This document shows positions 15,011 through 22,255 of a stretch of DNA of 22,255 nt, piece after piece; position 1 is the stretch's first letter, and each line of letters begins with the position of its first letter. A program made the position numbers and the translations under genes. The stretch comes from Salmonirosea sp038204185 (GTDB lineage: Bacteria > Bacteroidota > Bacteroidia > Cytophagales > Spirosomataceae), in the NCBI GenBank assembly GCA_038204185.1, contig JBBRDE010000057.1, positions 1 through 22,255 on the forward strand, given 5' to 3'. A model generated the notes under the pieces. It was not told the DNA's origin, made no database searches, and was given only the letters and a program-made list of their open reading frames with translations.

Positions 15011-17122
15011 ATGAAACAACTTACCCAAAACCTTAAAAACGGACAAACGATCCTCGAAGAGGTACCTGTCCCGCAGGTGCGGCGCGGCTGTGTCCTGATC
15101 CAGACCCGCCGTAGCCTGGTGTCTTTGGGGACTGAGCGCATTTTGGTGGAGTTTGGGAAGGCAAGCCTATTGGACAAGGCGCGCCAACAGCCCGATAAGG
15201 TGAAAATGGTGCTGGATAAGGTAAAATCCGACGGTCTGCGTCCTACGATGGAAGCGGTGATGAACAAGCTGGACCAGCCTATTCCACTGGGCTACTGTCA
15301 CGTGGGGCACGTCATTGCCGTAGGAGAAGGTGTGACCGATATTCATCTCGGCGAACGTGTGGCCAGCAATGGATCCCACGCGGAGGTAGTATGTGTGCCG
15401 CGCAATCTGGTGGCTAAAATTCCCGACTCTGTTTCCGATGATGAAGCCGCCTTTACCATCATCGGGGCCATTGGCTTGCAGGGCATTCGATTGCTCGACC
15501 CTACCCTGGGCGAAACGGTGGTGGTGATTGGTTTGGGATTAATCGGCCTGCTCACTGCCGAACTGCTACGACTCAACGGCTGTCGGGTGGTGGGCGTGGA
15601 TCTGGACGAAGCCAAACTGGCCTTGGCCCGCGCCCGGGGAATCCTGGCCTGTAATCCGGCCCAGGGCGAAGATCCTGTGAAGTTTGTGACCCACCTTACG
15701 GATGGGGTAGGTGCGGATGGTGTAATCATTACGGCCTCTGCCAAAAACAACGACATTGTCTCCCAAGCCGCCCGTATGGCGCGCAAGCGGGGCAAAATCG
15801 TGCTCGTTGGCGTGGTGGGCCTCGACCTGAGCCGGGCTGAATTTTATGAGAAAGAACTCACGTTTCAGGTTTCCTGCTCTTACGGGCCGGGCCGCTACGA
15901 CGACAACTACGAGCAAAAAGGCCAGGATTACCCGCTTCCCTACGTCCGCTGGACGGAGAACCGGAATTTTCAGACGATCCTTCAACTGCTCGCCGCCGGA
16001 CTGCTGAATGTAAAGCCTTACATTACCGAAGTAGTGCCGCTGGGTGACTATGCCAAAATTTATGGCAAAATAGGTACGTCGAGGGCCATCGCGTCACTGC
16101 TGGAATACCCCGAAAAACTTTCCGCCACGAATACCATCCGCTACCGTGACGTTTCCTTCGCAGGTAGGAAAGGGGTCATGGGAATTATCGGCGCGGGGAA
16201 TTTTACCAAAATGACAATGCTACCTGCCCTGAAGGGCGGCGACTTGAAGTACATCGCCAGTGCCAACGGGCTGTCGGGCACCGCGCTGGCTCAAAAGTAC
16301 AGCATCGCCCATAGCACCACCGACTACCACGAAATCCTGCACGATGACGAGGTAGATGTGGTACTGATCACCACCCGCCACAACCAACACGCCCGGCTGA
16401 CGCTGGAAGTTTTGCGGAGCGGTAAGCACGTTTTTGTAGAAAAGCCGCTGGCTATATTCCAGGAAGAACTGGATGAAATTGACGATTTTTATGCCAAAAA
16501 TAGCCCCGCCGTATCGCTGACAGTAGGGTTCAATCGTCGCTTTTCTCCCCATGCAGTCAAGATGAAAGCCCTGCTCGGCAATGCCCCCATGAACGTGGTA
16601 GCGACCATGAACGCAGGCTTTATCCCGGCCAATTCGTGGGTGCACGACCGGGCCGTGGGTGGCGGACGAATCCTGGGCGAAGCCTGCCATTTCATCGACC
16701 TCATCACCTACCTCACGGGTAGCTACGTGACAGCAGTCTGCATGAATGCGATGGGCCAGAATTCCGACGAAACCACCGATAACGCCTCAATTCTGCTGCG
16801 CTATGCCAATGGCTCGACGGGCGTAATAAACTATTTCAGCAATGGAAATAAGGCTTATTCCAAAGAACGCGTGGAGGTGTACTCGCAGGAGCGGACGCTG
16901 ATTCTTGACAATTTTCGCACCCTGGAAGGATATGGGTTCAGGAATTTTTCTAAATTAAAAATCCAGCAGGACAAAGGCCACCGCGCGCAGTTCAGCCGGC
17001 TGCTGGAATCCGTAAAAAGTGGCGGCGAACCAATTATTCCGTTAGCCGAAATCCTGAATACGACGAAAGCAACCCTCGCTGCCATCGAAAGCCTGAAACA
17101 AAAGACATGGATTGAGCTGTGA
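15011..17122 (+). CDS. Bi-domain oxidoreductase: MDR/zinc-dehydrogenase-like plus Gfo/Idh/MocA domain
   Basis: A 703-residue NAD(P)-dependent fusion enzyme. The first half (1 to about 370) is a medium-chain dehydrogenase. Its GroES-like part has L-G-Y-C-H-V-G-H-V-I-A-V-G-E-G and H-A-E-V-V-C-V-P-R-N, and its Rossmann motif G-L-G-L-I-G starts at 174. The second half begins with G-I-I-G-A-G-N (391-397), has E-K-P-L-A at 477-481, and continues with G-R-I-L-G-E-A-C-H-F-I-D-L, which is the Gfo/Idh/MocA pattern. This bi-domain type usually occurs in exopolysaccharide or O-antigen loci and is thought to oxidise or epimerise nucleotide sugars. Its exact reaction is not established. The stop overlaps the GTG start of the heparinase-like gene by four bases (GTGA), so the two are coupled. 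The upstream gap of 169 bases probably contains the promoter. Confidence 0.92.
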   Translation: MKQLTQNLKNGQTILEEVPVPQVRRGCVLIQTRRSLVSLGTERILVEFGKASLLDKARQQPDKVKMVLDKVKSDGLRPTMEAVMNKLDQPIPLGYCHVGHVIAVGEGVTDIHLGERVASNGSHAEVVCVPRNLVAKIPDSVSDDEAAFTIIGAIGLQGIRLLDPTLGETVVVIGLGLIGLLTAELLRLNGCRVVGVDLDEAKLALARARGILACNPAQGEDPVKFVTHLTDGVGADGVIITASAKNNDIVSQAARMARKRGKIVLVGVVGLDLSRAEFYEKELTFQVSCSYGPGRYDDNYEQKGQDYPLPYVRWTENRNFQTILQLLAAGLLNVKPYITEVVPLGDYAKIYGKIGTSRAIASLLEYPEKLSATNTIRYRDVSFAGRKGVMGIIGAGNFTKMTMLPALKGGDLKYIASANGLSGTALAQKYSIAHSTTDYHEILHDDEVDVVLITTRHNQHARLTLEVLRSGKHVFVEKPLAIFQEELDEIDDFYAKNSPAVSLTVGFNRRFSPHAVKMKALLGNAPMNVVATMNAGFIPANSWVHDRAVGGGRILGEACHFIDLITYLTGSYVTAVCMNAMGQNSDETTDNASILLRYANGSTGVINYFSNGNKAYSKERVEVYSQERTLILDNFRTLEGYGFRNFSKLKIQQDKGHRAQFSRLLESVKSGGEPIIPLAEILNTTKATLAAIESLKQKTWIEL

Positions 17123-19116
17123 GTAACGCTATGATCCAGAAAACGGCTACCCTCCTAGACTTCCTGAAAAACATGGGCTTCCGCTACGTCGCCTACCGGG
17201 CGTGGCACGAGGTGGAGAAGCGCACGGGGCTGCTGAAACGGCGCTTTCCTACGAAACTCATTGACCAGAAGTTCATTTCAAAAGAAGAATGGAGTACGCT
17301 ACCCGTTCATTTTTTCGATCTTTCACCAACCTTTCAGTTAGCTGATTCGGAACTTACTTCTCTCAAAAATCGAGTCGATGCCTTCCGGCGGGGGTACCTT
17401 ACATTTTTCAGCGCCCAGGCCTATGAGGTCAAAGACTGGCTGACCAACCCGGCCACGGGCTACCGTTACGACGCCACGAAACACTGGACCGAAATCCCGG
17501 ATTTTTCGGCTCAGGCGGGGGACATCAAGTACGTCTGGGAGAAATCGCGTTTCGCATTTCTCTATGATCTCATTCGCTACGATTTTCATGTTAAAGATGA
17601 TCAATCCGAAACTGTTTTTGGAGAAATAGATAGCTGGATTGCGGAGAACCCCATCAACTGCGGCCCAAACTGGCGGTGTAGCCAGGAGATTTCGTCGCGG
17701 ATACTGAACTGGACCTTCGCCCTGTATTATTACAAAAAATCCCCCGCCCTTACTGCCGAACGCTTTGCCCGGATCATCCACAGTATCTACCGTCAGATGC
17801 AGCATGTGGCGGCGCATATTCCGTTTTCGCGAATAGCCGTGCGTAACAACCACGCCCTGACCGAGACACTGACGCTATATTTGGTGGGGGTACTTTACCC
17901 TTTCTTTCCAGAAAGCGCTCGATGGAAACGGGATGGGAAGCGCTGGTTTGAGGAGGAGGTCGCCTACCAGATTTACGAGGATGGTACCTTTCTGCAATTT
18001 TCCATGAACTACCACCGCGTCGTCATTCAGCTGTTTACCTGGGCTATCCAACTCGCCAACCTGAACGGCGAACGTTGGTCAGAGGTACTGTATGAACGCG
18101 CCCGAAAATCGCTATACTTCCTGCGAACCTGCCAGGACGATGCCACCGGATGGCTACCCAACTACGGCAACAACGACGGTGCGCTTTTCTTTCCGCTGAA
18201 CGAATGTCACTTCCGCGATTTCCGGCCCCAGCTCGACGCCTTGGCTCGAGCTTTGGGGGAAGATGAATTGAACAAAGAAGGAGAGGAAGCCGCCTGGCTG
18301 CAACCGTGGTCTGTGTCGTATGGGCTGTCTTCGACTCCGCTCAGACTGACAGAAGGCGATGTCAGTCTGAGCAGAGACGAAGACCTCCATAAAGTAGATT
18401 TATCCGTTAAAGTCATACATACGGAAACCGAGATCCCCGAAGGTACCTATACATTTAACAAAGGCGGCTATTATGTGCTGCGCGACAGAGGTACCCTCAC
18501 GTTCCTGCGCTGCGGGCACTACAAAGACCGCCCCTTTCAGGCCGATAACCTACACCTGGATATCTGGGTAGATGGAGAAAATATTCTGCGGGATGCAGGC
18601 TCGTACCTCTACAACACCGACGAGCGCTGGACGCGCTACTTCGCCGGAACCGCCTCCCACAATACCGTAATGCTGGGCGATTACGATCAAATGCGCAAAG
18701 GCCCGCGCTTCATTTGGCATGACTGGATCAAGGAAAGCCGGGCGGGCTGGTACCACCACGATCCGTTCGTGTTTGAGGGTGAATTTACCGGATTCGGGCA
18801 ATCGGGGCAGCCTGTTACCCATCGGCGGCGCGTGACCAAAGCGGAAGGCGAAAAACGGTGGGTGGTAGAAGATTGGCTGCATAATGCCCCGGCTGGGGTA
18901 CCCCTACACCAGATCTGGCATCCGGGCGAAGGGTTTTCGAATCAGTATTCGATAAAAGCCTGGGACCAATCGGGAAACGAAATTGCTTCAACAGAAACCG
19001 ACGGCTGGTACTCCGAAAAATACGGTCAGAAAGTAGCCGTACCACGCCTGGTATTCAGCACGCCGGAAAGATACCTGAGAACGGAAATCAAAGTACTCTC
19101 AGACACCAGGAGTTGA
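17119..19116 (+). CDS. Heparinase II/III-type polysaccharide lyase (alginate lyase family fold)
   Basis: A 665-residue protein from a GTG at 17119 that overlaps the preceding stop; an ATG at 17131 is the alternative. An alpha-helical toroid domain covers about 70-400. It holds N-N-H at 243-245 and N-Y-H-R at 297-300, which match the catalytic Asn/His and Tyr positions of PL15/PL17/heparinase II-type enzymes by motif and by their spacing of about 53 residues. The C-terminal beta-sandwich begins near 430 and contains G-H-Y-K-D-R-P-F-Q-A-D-N-L-H-L-D-I-W and G-T-A-S-H-N-T-V, typical of Hepar_II_III. No signal peptide is apparent, so it may act in the cytoplasm or leave by another route. Together with the bi-domain oxidoreductase it forms a two-gene unit usually found inside larger polysaccharide biosynthesis loci. 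The substrate is unknown. A strong bidirectional terminator follows. Confidence 0.88.
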   Translation: MSNAMIQKTATLLDFLKNMGFRYVAYRAWHEVEKRTGLLKRRFPTKLIDQKFISKEEWSTLPVHFFDLSPTFQLADSELTSLKNRVDAFRRGYLTFFSAQAYEVKDWLTNPATGYRYDATKHWTEIPDFSAQAGDIKYVWEKSRFAFLYDLIRYDFHVKDDQSETVFGEIDSWIAENPINCGPNWRCSQEISSRILNWTFALYYYKKSPALTAERFARIIHSIYRQMQHVAAHIPFSRIAVRNNHALTETLTLYLVGVLYPFFPESARWKRDGKRWFEEEVAYQIYEDGTFLQFSMNYHRVVIQLFTWAIQLANLNGERWSEVLYERARKSLYFLRTCQDDATGWLPNYGNNDGALFFPLNECHFRDFRPQLDALARALGEDELNKEGEEAAWLQPWSVSYGLSSTPLRLTEGDVSLSRDEDLHKVDLSVKVIHTETEIPEGTYTFNKGGYYVLRDRGTLTFLRCGHYKDRPFQADNLHLDIWVDGENILRDAGSYLYNTDERWTRYFAGTASHNTVMLGDYDQMRKGPRFIWHDWIKESRAGWYHHDPFVFEGEFTGFGQSGQPVTHRRRVTKAEGEKRWVVEDWLHNAPAGVPLHQIWHPGEGFSNQYSIKAWDQSGNEIASTETDGWYSEKYGQKVAVPRLVFSTPERYLRTEIKVLSDTRS

Positions 19117-19136
19117 GAAATCTCATAGAATAAAAA

Positions 19137-19172
19137 TGTAAAAAGGGGAAGCCACAGCTTCCCCTTTTTACA
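19137..19172. terminator. Bidirectional intrinsic terminator between convergent genes
   Basis: A perfect 16-bp inverted repeat pairs 19137-19152 with 19157-19172 around a CACA loop. The G+C core GGGGAAGC / GCTTCCCC is flanked by five A and five T bases, so both strands give a stem followed by a U-run. It sits 20 bases after the lyase stop and 18 bases from the stop of the minus-strand receptor. Confidence 0.93.
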
Positions 19173-19190
19173 TTAAAAAACTTCAATAGC

Positions 19191-22067
19191 TTAGAATTTG
19201 GCGACAATCCGTGCGAATACGTAGCGTCCGCTGAAACCCATTTGCTGCACGCGGCGGGAGTAAACAAACCGCCCGCTGCTGAAATTGCTCGAATGGAGGT
19301 GCTGATCCTGGTAGGTGTCAAATACGTTGTTGGCGCCGACCGTCAGGCCGATGCCCTGAAGAATCTGGTACGAAAGCGACATATCCACTACCGTTTTAGG
19401 ATCAAAGGTTTGATCAAGCGTTTCGCGCTGGCCCGTAAAGGCATTGATTGGGAAGGCCTCCGGTTTGGTGGGATTGATCGACGGATCGAGATAGGTTACC
19501 TTACCAAAATTCACCGCCCGCGCCATCGCGCTGAATTTGCCGACTTTGTAGGTAGCCATCGCGCTCAGTTTGTTCTGCGGATTAGCTACCTCGATGCGGC
19601 TCTGATCCTCGCGGTTGAAGTAATTGCCTTTCTGTCCCGTGGCTTCCAGCACCGGCGAGGCCATGATGATTGGGTTGCCATTGGCGTCTTTCTTTACCGT
19701 GTTTTTGATAAAAATAGCCGCCACAACCAGTTTCAGCGACTGGTTTTCACCGATCCGCGTGCTGTAATTCAGAACGGCTTCCAGTCCGCGCGAACGGGTG
19801 TTGATGGCATTGGTAAACACGTTGGCCGTGTTGGCATTGGCGGCATCGAGCCGCGCTTTCAGATCGGCATTGCCGTTGGCGGTGAAGTTGTTGGTCAGGA
19901 CGATCCGGTTATCGATGTCAATCTGATACGCATCCAGCGTCAGTTCCAGATTGCCCGCCAGCTGCAGGGTACCCCCTACCGAATAGCTGGTCGAAGTCTC
20001 CTGCTTCAGTTTGGGAATGCCCAGGATTTCGGCCACCTTGCTTTCATTGGTGAAAGTACCGCTCTCCACGGGAATGAGCTGACCATTCTGGGATACAAAA
20101 AGCGTATTGGACTTGGCATAAAAACGCTGCTGCATCGACGGAGCGCGGAAGCCCGTGCTGGTGGAAGCGCGAAGGGCAAAGTTGTCGGTCACTTTCACCC
20201 GCGTCGAAACTTTGTAGTTGAGCGTGCTGCCGAAGTCGGAATAATCTTCAAAGCGCAGAGCGGCCGACAGTAACAGCCACCGGGTGAAGTCCTGCTCGGC
20301 GTCAACATACACGGCCTTACTATTGCGCGTGAAGGTACCCTCGTTGGAAGGCAGAAAGCCCGAGAACACCTGTGAACCTGCCGCCGCGCCCGATTTGGTG
20401 TCGTAGTTGCGCCACGACGACTCCTCACCGGCCCGCACGCCAAACTGGTCGATGCGGAACTCCGCACCCGCTGCCAGGTTCAGGCCCGCCAGCACGTTGT
20501 ACTTGCGGCTGAAGTCAAGGTTTACCGTGTTTTGTAAAAACGTCAACCCGCCCGCGTCGAATTTCTGCTGGAAGTTGGGCTGCGTGAGCGCCTGCGTATA
20601 ATTAACCGAATTCTGGACACCAAAATCGAAGGTATTCTGACCGAACGTATTGCTCAAATCCGCGTTCCAGGCCCCCAGCTTGCCCCGGACGCCCACCGCG
20701 AGGGAGGCATCCGTTACGTTGCTGGTAATCTCAGGCAGAAAGCCATTGGGATACACCGCGAACACATTGGCCCGCGCGGCGGCGGGTACCCCGGTGGGAT
20801 ACCGATAAAAGCCGGCTGCATTGCCCTGCTTATTATTATAACCCCCGAAGGCATAGAGGGTGAAGGCCGTGGACAAAGGTGCCTCGGCATTGAGCATTAT
20901 GCCACCTCCTTTAATACGTGAATTCCCGATCCGCATGTCAAAATCGTCACGCGTCAGGCCTTTCTGCGCGAGCAGGGCATCGTCGGCTACCTGGCCGTTG
21001 ACCGATGGGAAAAGCTGTGCCGTATAGGTACCGGCGCGGTTGGTGGGCTGACGATCAGTGTATTCGCCGGTCAGGTTTACAAAGCCGCGCTCGCCGATTT
21101 TAAAGCCGTAGTTGGCACCGAACTGCATGGTGGCTCCGTCGGTTACGGATACGTCGGGACTGCCGGAAATTTTGTTGATCGTGTTGAGGGCGAAGTTTTT
21201 CGCGTACGTAGTTGCGTGCAGACCATAAGAAGCGTTAGCCGTGAAGCCCGTCTGTTTTTTCAGAATAATGTTGATGACCCCTGCAATGGCATCGGAGCCG
21301 TATTGGGCCGCCGCGCCGTCGCGCAAAATCTCGATGCGATCCACGGCCGTAGCAGGAATCGCGTTCATGTCGGTACCCACGGAACCGCGGTTAACGGTAC
21401 CATTGACATTCACAAGAGCCGACTGGTGGCGGCGCTTTCCATTAATGAGCACCAGTACCTGGTCGGGCCCGAGGCCGCGCAACTGGGCAGGGTCGATGTG
21501 GTCGGTACCGTCGGAGACGGTCTGACGCGCCGACTGGAACGAAGGGGCTACAAATGTCAGAATCTGGTTGATATCCACCTGACCCACGGTATTAGTCACC
21601 TCAGCCAGCGGAATTACGTCTACGGGTACGGGCGTGTCGATTTTGGTGCGGCCCCCGCTGCGGGTACCCGTCACGATCACCTCATTGAGCAGCGACAGGC
21701 TCTCCGTTAAGCGCACATTGATGGATTGTGCGCCACTCACCGGAACTTCTCGGCTCTCGAAACCTACAAAACTGAACACCAACACGTCGCCCACGTTGGC
21801 GCTGAGGCTGTAGCCGCCATCGCCTCCCGTGGTGGTGCCCCGGCTGCTGCCTTTTATCAGTACGCTTACGCCCGGCAGAGCATCGCCCCGGCCATCGGTC
21901 ACTTTGCCGGTAATAGTTTCTTCCAGGCCATGCATAGCCGCTGCTGTCCGTGTCGTTACTGCCGAATGGCCGGCGTGGGCGGGGCATCCTTCAATGAGTA
22001 AAAGCGCCGCCAGTAGCGTCCCCAAAACAATTTGTCCGAACTCCTTTGGGTAGGTAGAATTTTTCAT
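19191..22067 (-). CDS. TonB-dependent receptor with carboxypeptidase-like N-terminal domain
   Basis: An outer-membrane active-transport protein of 958 residues, read from the ATG at 22067-22065 (M-K-N-S-T). The frame stays open to 22115, but only through a TTG that overlaps a promoter-like word. A signal peptide ends near C-P-A-H-A. The carboxypeptidase-regulatory-like domain follows at about 50-130 (I-T-G-K-V-T-D-G-R-G, then F-S-F-V-G-F). The plug has E-V-I-V-T-G-T-R-S-G, Q-L-R-G-L-G-P-D-Q-V-L-V-L-I-N-G-K-R-R and A-A-Q-Y-G-S-D-A-I-A-G-V-I-N-I-I-L. The barrel includes S-T-S-T-G-F-R-A-P-S-M-Q-Q-R-F and N-N-V-F-D-T-Y, and ends in Phe. There is no SusD partner, so it is closer to siderophore or small-molecule receptors than to SusC. 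The substrate is unknown. Confidence 0.93.
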   Translation of the reverse strand: MKNSTYPKEFGQIVLGTLLAALLLIEGCPAHAGHSAVTTRTAAAMHGLEETITGKVTDGRGDALPGVSVLIKGSSRGTTTGGDGGYSLSANVGDVLVFSFVGFESREVPVSGAQSINVRLTESLSLLNEVIVTGTRSGGRTKIDTPVPVDVIPLAEVTNTVGQVDINQILTFVAPSFQSARQTVSDGTDHIDPAQLRGLGPDQVLVLINGKRRHQSALVNVNGTVNRGSVGTDMNAIPATAVDRIEILRDGAAAQYGSDAIAGVINIILKKQTGFTANASYGLHATTYAKNFALNTINKISGSPDVSVTDGATMQFGANYGFKIGERGFVNLTGEYTDRQPTNRAGTYTAQLFPSVNGQVADDALLAQKGLTRDDFDMRIGNSRIKGGGIMLNAEAPLSTAFTLYAFGGYNNKQGNAAGFYRYPTGVPAAARANVFAVYPNGFLPEITSNVTDASLAVGVRGKLGAWNADLSNTFGQNTFDFGVQNSVNYTQALTQPNFQQKFDAGGLTFLQNTVNLDFSRKYNVLAGLNLAAGAEFRIDQFGVRAGEESSWRNYDTKSGAAAGSQVFSGFLPSNEGTFTRNSKAVYVDAEQDFTRWLLLSAALRFEDYSDFGSTLNYKVSTRVKVTDNFALRASTSTGFRAPSMQQRFYAKSNTLFVSQNGQLIPVESGTFTNESKVAEILGIPKLKQETSTSYSVGGTLQLAGNLELTLDAYQIDIDNRIVLTNNFTANGNADLKARLDAANANTANVFTNAINTRSRGLEAVLNYSTRIGENQSLKLVVAAIFIKNTVKKDANGNPIIMASPVLEATGQKGNYFNREDQSRIEVANPQNKLSAMATYKVGKFSAMARAVNFGKVTYLDPSINPTKPEAFPINAFTGQRETLDQTFDPKTVVDMSLSYQILQGIGLTVGANNVFDTYQDQHLHSSNFSSGRFVYSRRVQQMGFSGRYVFARIVAKF

Positions 22068-22112
22068 AGGTTTTTTCAATATAAAAAGTGGATAAAGCTT
22101 GTTGATGTTAAA

Positions 22113-22120
22113 CAAATGTA
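22113..22120 (-). promoter_or_regulatory. Candidate -7 promoter element (TACATTTG on minus strand) of the receptor gene
   Basis: Read on the minus strand this is TACATTTG, a match to TAnnTTTG. It would start transcription near 22106 and leave a leader of about 40 A/T-rich bases before the ATG at 22067. No clear -33 TTTG was found at the usual spacing. Confidence 0.4.
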
Positions 22121-22155
22121 CTTATTCCCGCAATAGGGATTGCCTGGATTTACCT

Positions 22156-22163
22156 TAAATTTG
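22156..22163 (+). promoter_or_regulatory. Candidate -7 promoter element (TAAATTTG) for the gene running off the right edge
   Basis: It matches TAnnTTTG and lies 54 bases before an ATG at 22218. It is divergent from the minus-strand element at 22113-22120, so the two genes would share a compact back-to-back promoter region. Confidence 0.35.
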
Positions 22164-22217
22164 CCGATCGTAATGTTATAAACTCATCGGCGGCAGGCTT
22201 GTTACAAAAATAGAAAA

Positions 22218-22255
22218 ATGCCTACCCTACGCCTCATGCGCATTCTTTTAATCCA
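22218..22255 (+). CDS. Start of a divergent gene, truncated by the window edge
   Basis: The ATG at 22218 follows an A-rich leader (AGAAAA), and the frame is open to the edge: M-P-T-L-R-L-M-R-I-L-L-I. A second in-frame ATG at 22236 would give M-R-I-L-L-I, a first beta-strand common at the start of response regulators and Rossmann or glycosyltransferase folds. The next codon begins CA (His or Gln), not the Glu usual in response regulators. Twelve residues are too few to name a family. The call rests on the promoter-like word upstream and the divergent layout. Confidence 0.4.
   Translation, partial: MPTLRLMRILLI

Noticed and set aside
19242..20273. 343-residue open frame on + opposite the large TonB-dependent receptor
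   Set aside because: It lies entirely antisense to a clear receptor gene, has no recognisable domain and is rich in Arg, Val and Gly as expected for a shadow frame in GC-rich coding sequence.

Overview
The window looks like a chromosomal stretch of a Bacteroidota, most likely a member of the Cytophagales (Spirosoma/Dyadobacter-like). The evidence is two long TonB-dependent receptors with carboxypeptidase-like N-terminal domains, families largely confined to Bacteroidota (HYC_CC_PP small proteins, DUF6503-like proteins), starts preceded by A-rich leaders rather than strong Shine-Dalgarno sites, and several TAnnTTTG words of the kind used as the Bacteroidota -7 promoter element. No rRNA, tRNA, CRISPR array, insertion sequence or phage gene was seen.

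Layout. (1) 1-2588: the end of what is probably a [NiFe]-hydrogenase locus. It holds the C-terminus of a DUF6503-like protein, a HyaD/HybD-type hydrogenase maturation endopeptidase, a membrane-anchored DUF6503-like protein with a Cys cluster and, convergently, a CooC-type nickel-insertion ATPase. The hydrogenase itself would lie to the left, outside the window. (2) 2872-10902: a copper-handling block, all on +. It contains an HYC_CC_PP protein, a CopA-type multicopper oxidase fused to a CopB-like outer-membrane barrel, a small coiled-coil protein, a DUF2231 membrane protein, an uncharacterised five-helix membrane protein, a CPH-type (P1B-3) copper-exporting ATPase, a DUF2911 protein and a membrane-anchored DUF305 protein. 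(3) 11399-14841: an AraC-family regulator followed by a TonB-dependent receptor with an OMP_b-brl_3-type barrel. (4) 15011-19116: a bi-domain (MDR plus Gfo/Idh/MocA) oxidoreductase overlapping a heparinase II/III-type lyase, a pair usually seen in polysaccharide loci. (5) 19191-22067, minus strand: a large TonB-dependent receptor. A divergent gene start runs off the right edge.

How the parts work together. In the copper block the P1B ATPase would pump copper out of the cytoplasm. The oxidase domain would oxidise Cu(I) in the periplasm, and its Met/His-rich linker shares a nearly identical motif with the ATPase N-terminus. The fused barrel would place the oxidase at the outer membrane. DUF305, HYC_CC_PP and DUF2911 proteins are plausible periplasmic metal-handling partners. 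No CsoR, CueR or CopRS-type regulator is visible.

The most notable unexplained signals are the oxidase-barrel fusion with its uncharacterised membrane neighbours, the pair of DUF6503-like proteins flanking a hydrogenase protease, and a strong excess of the palindrome GGTACC (29 by hand count) that is nearly absent across the middle of the copper block.
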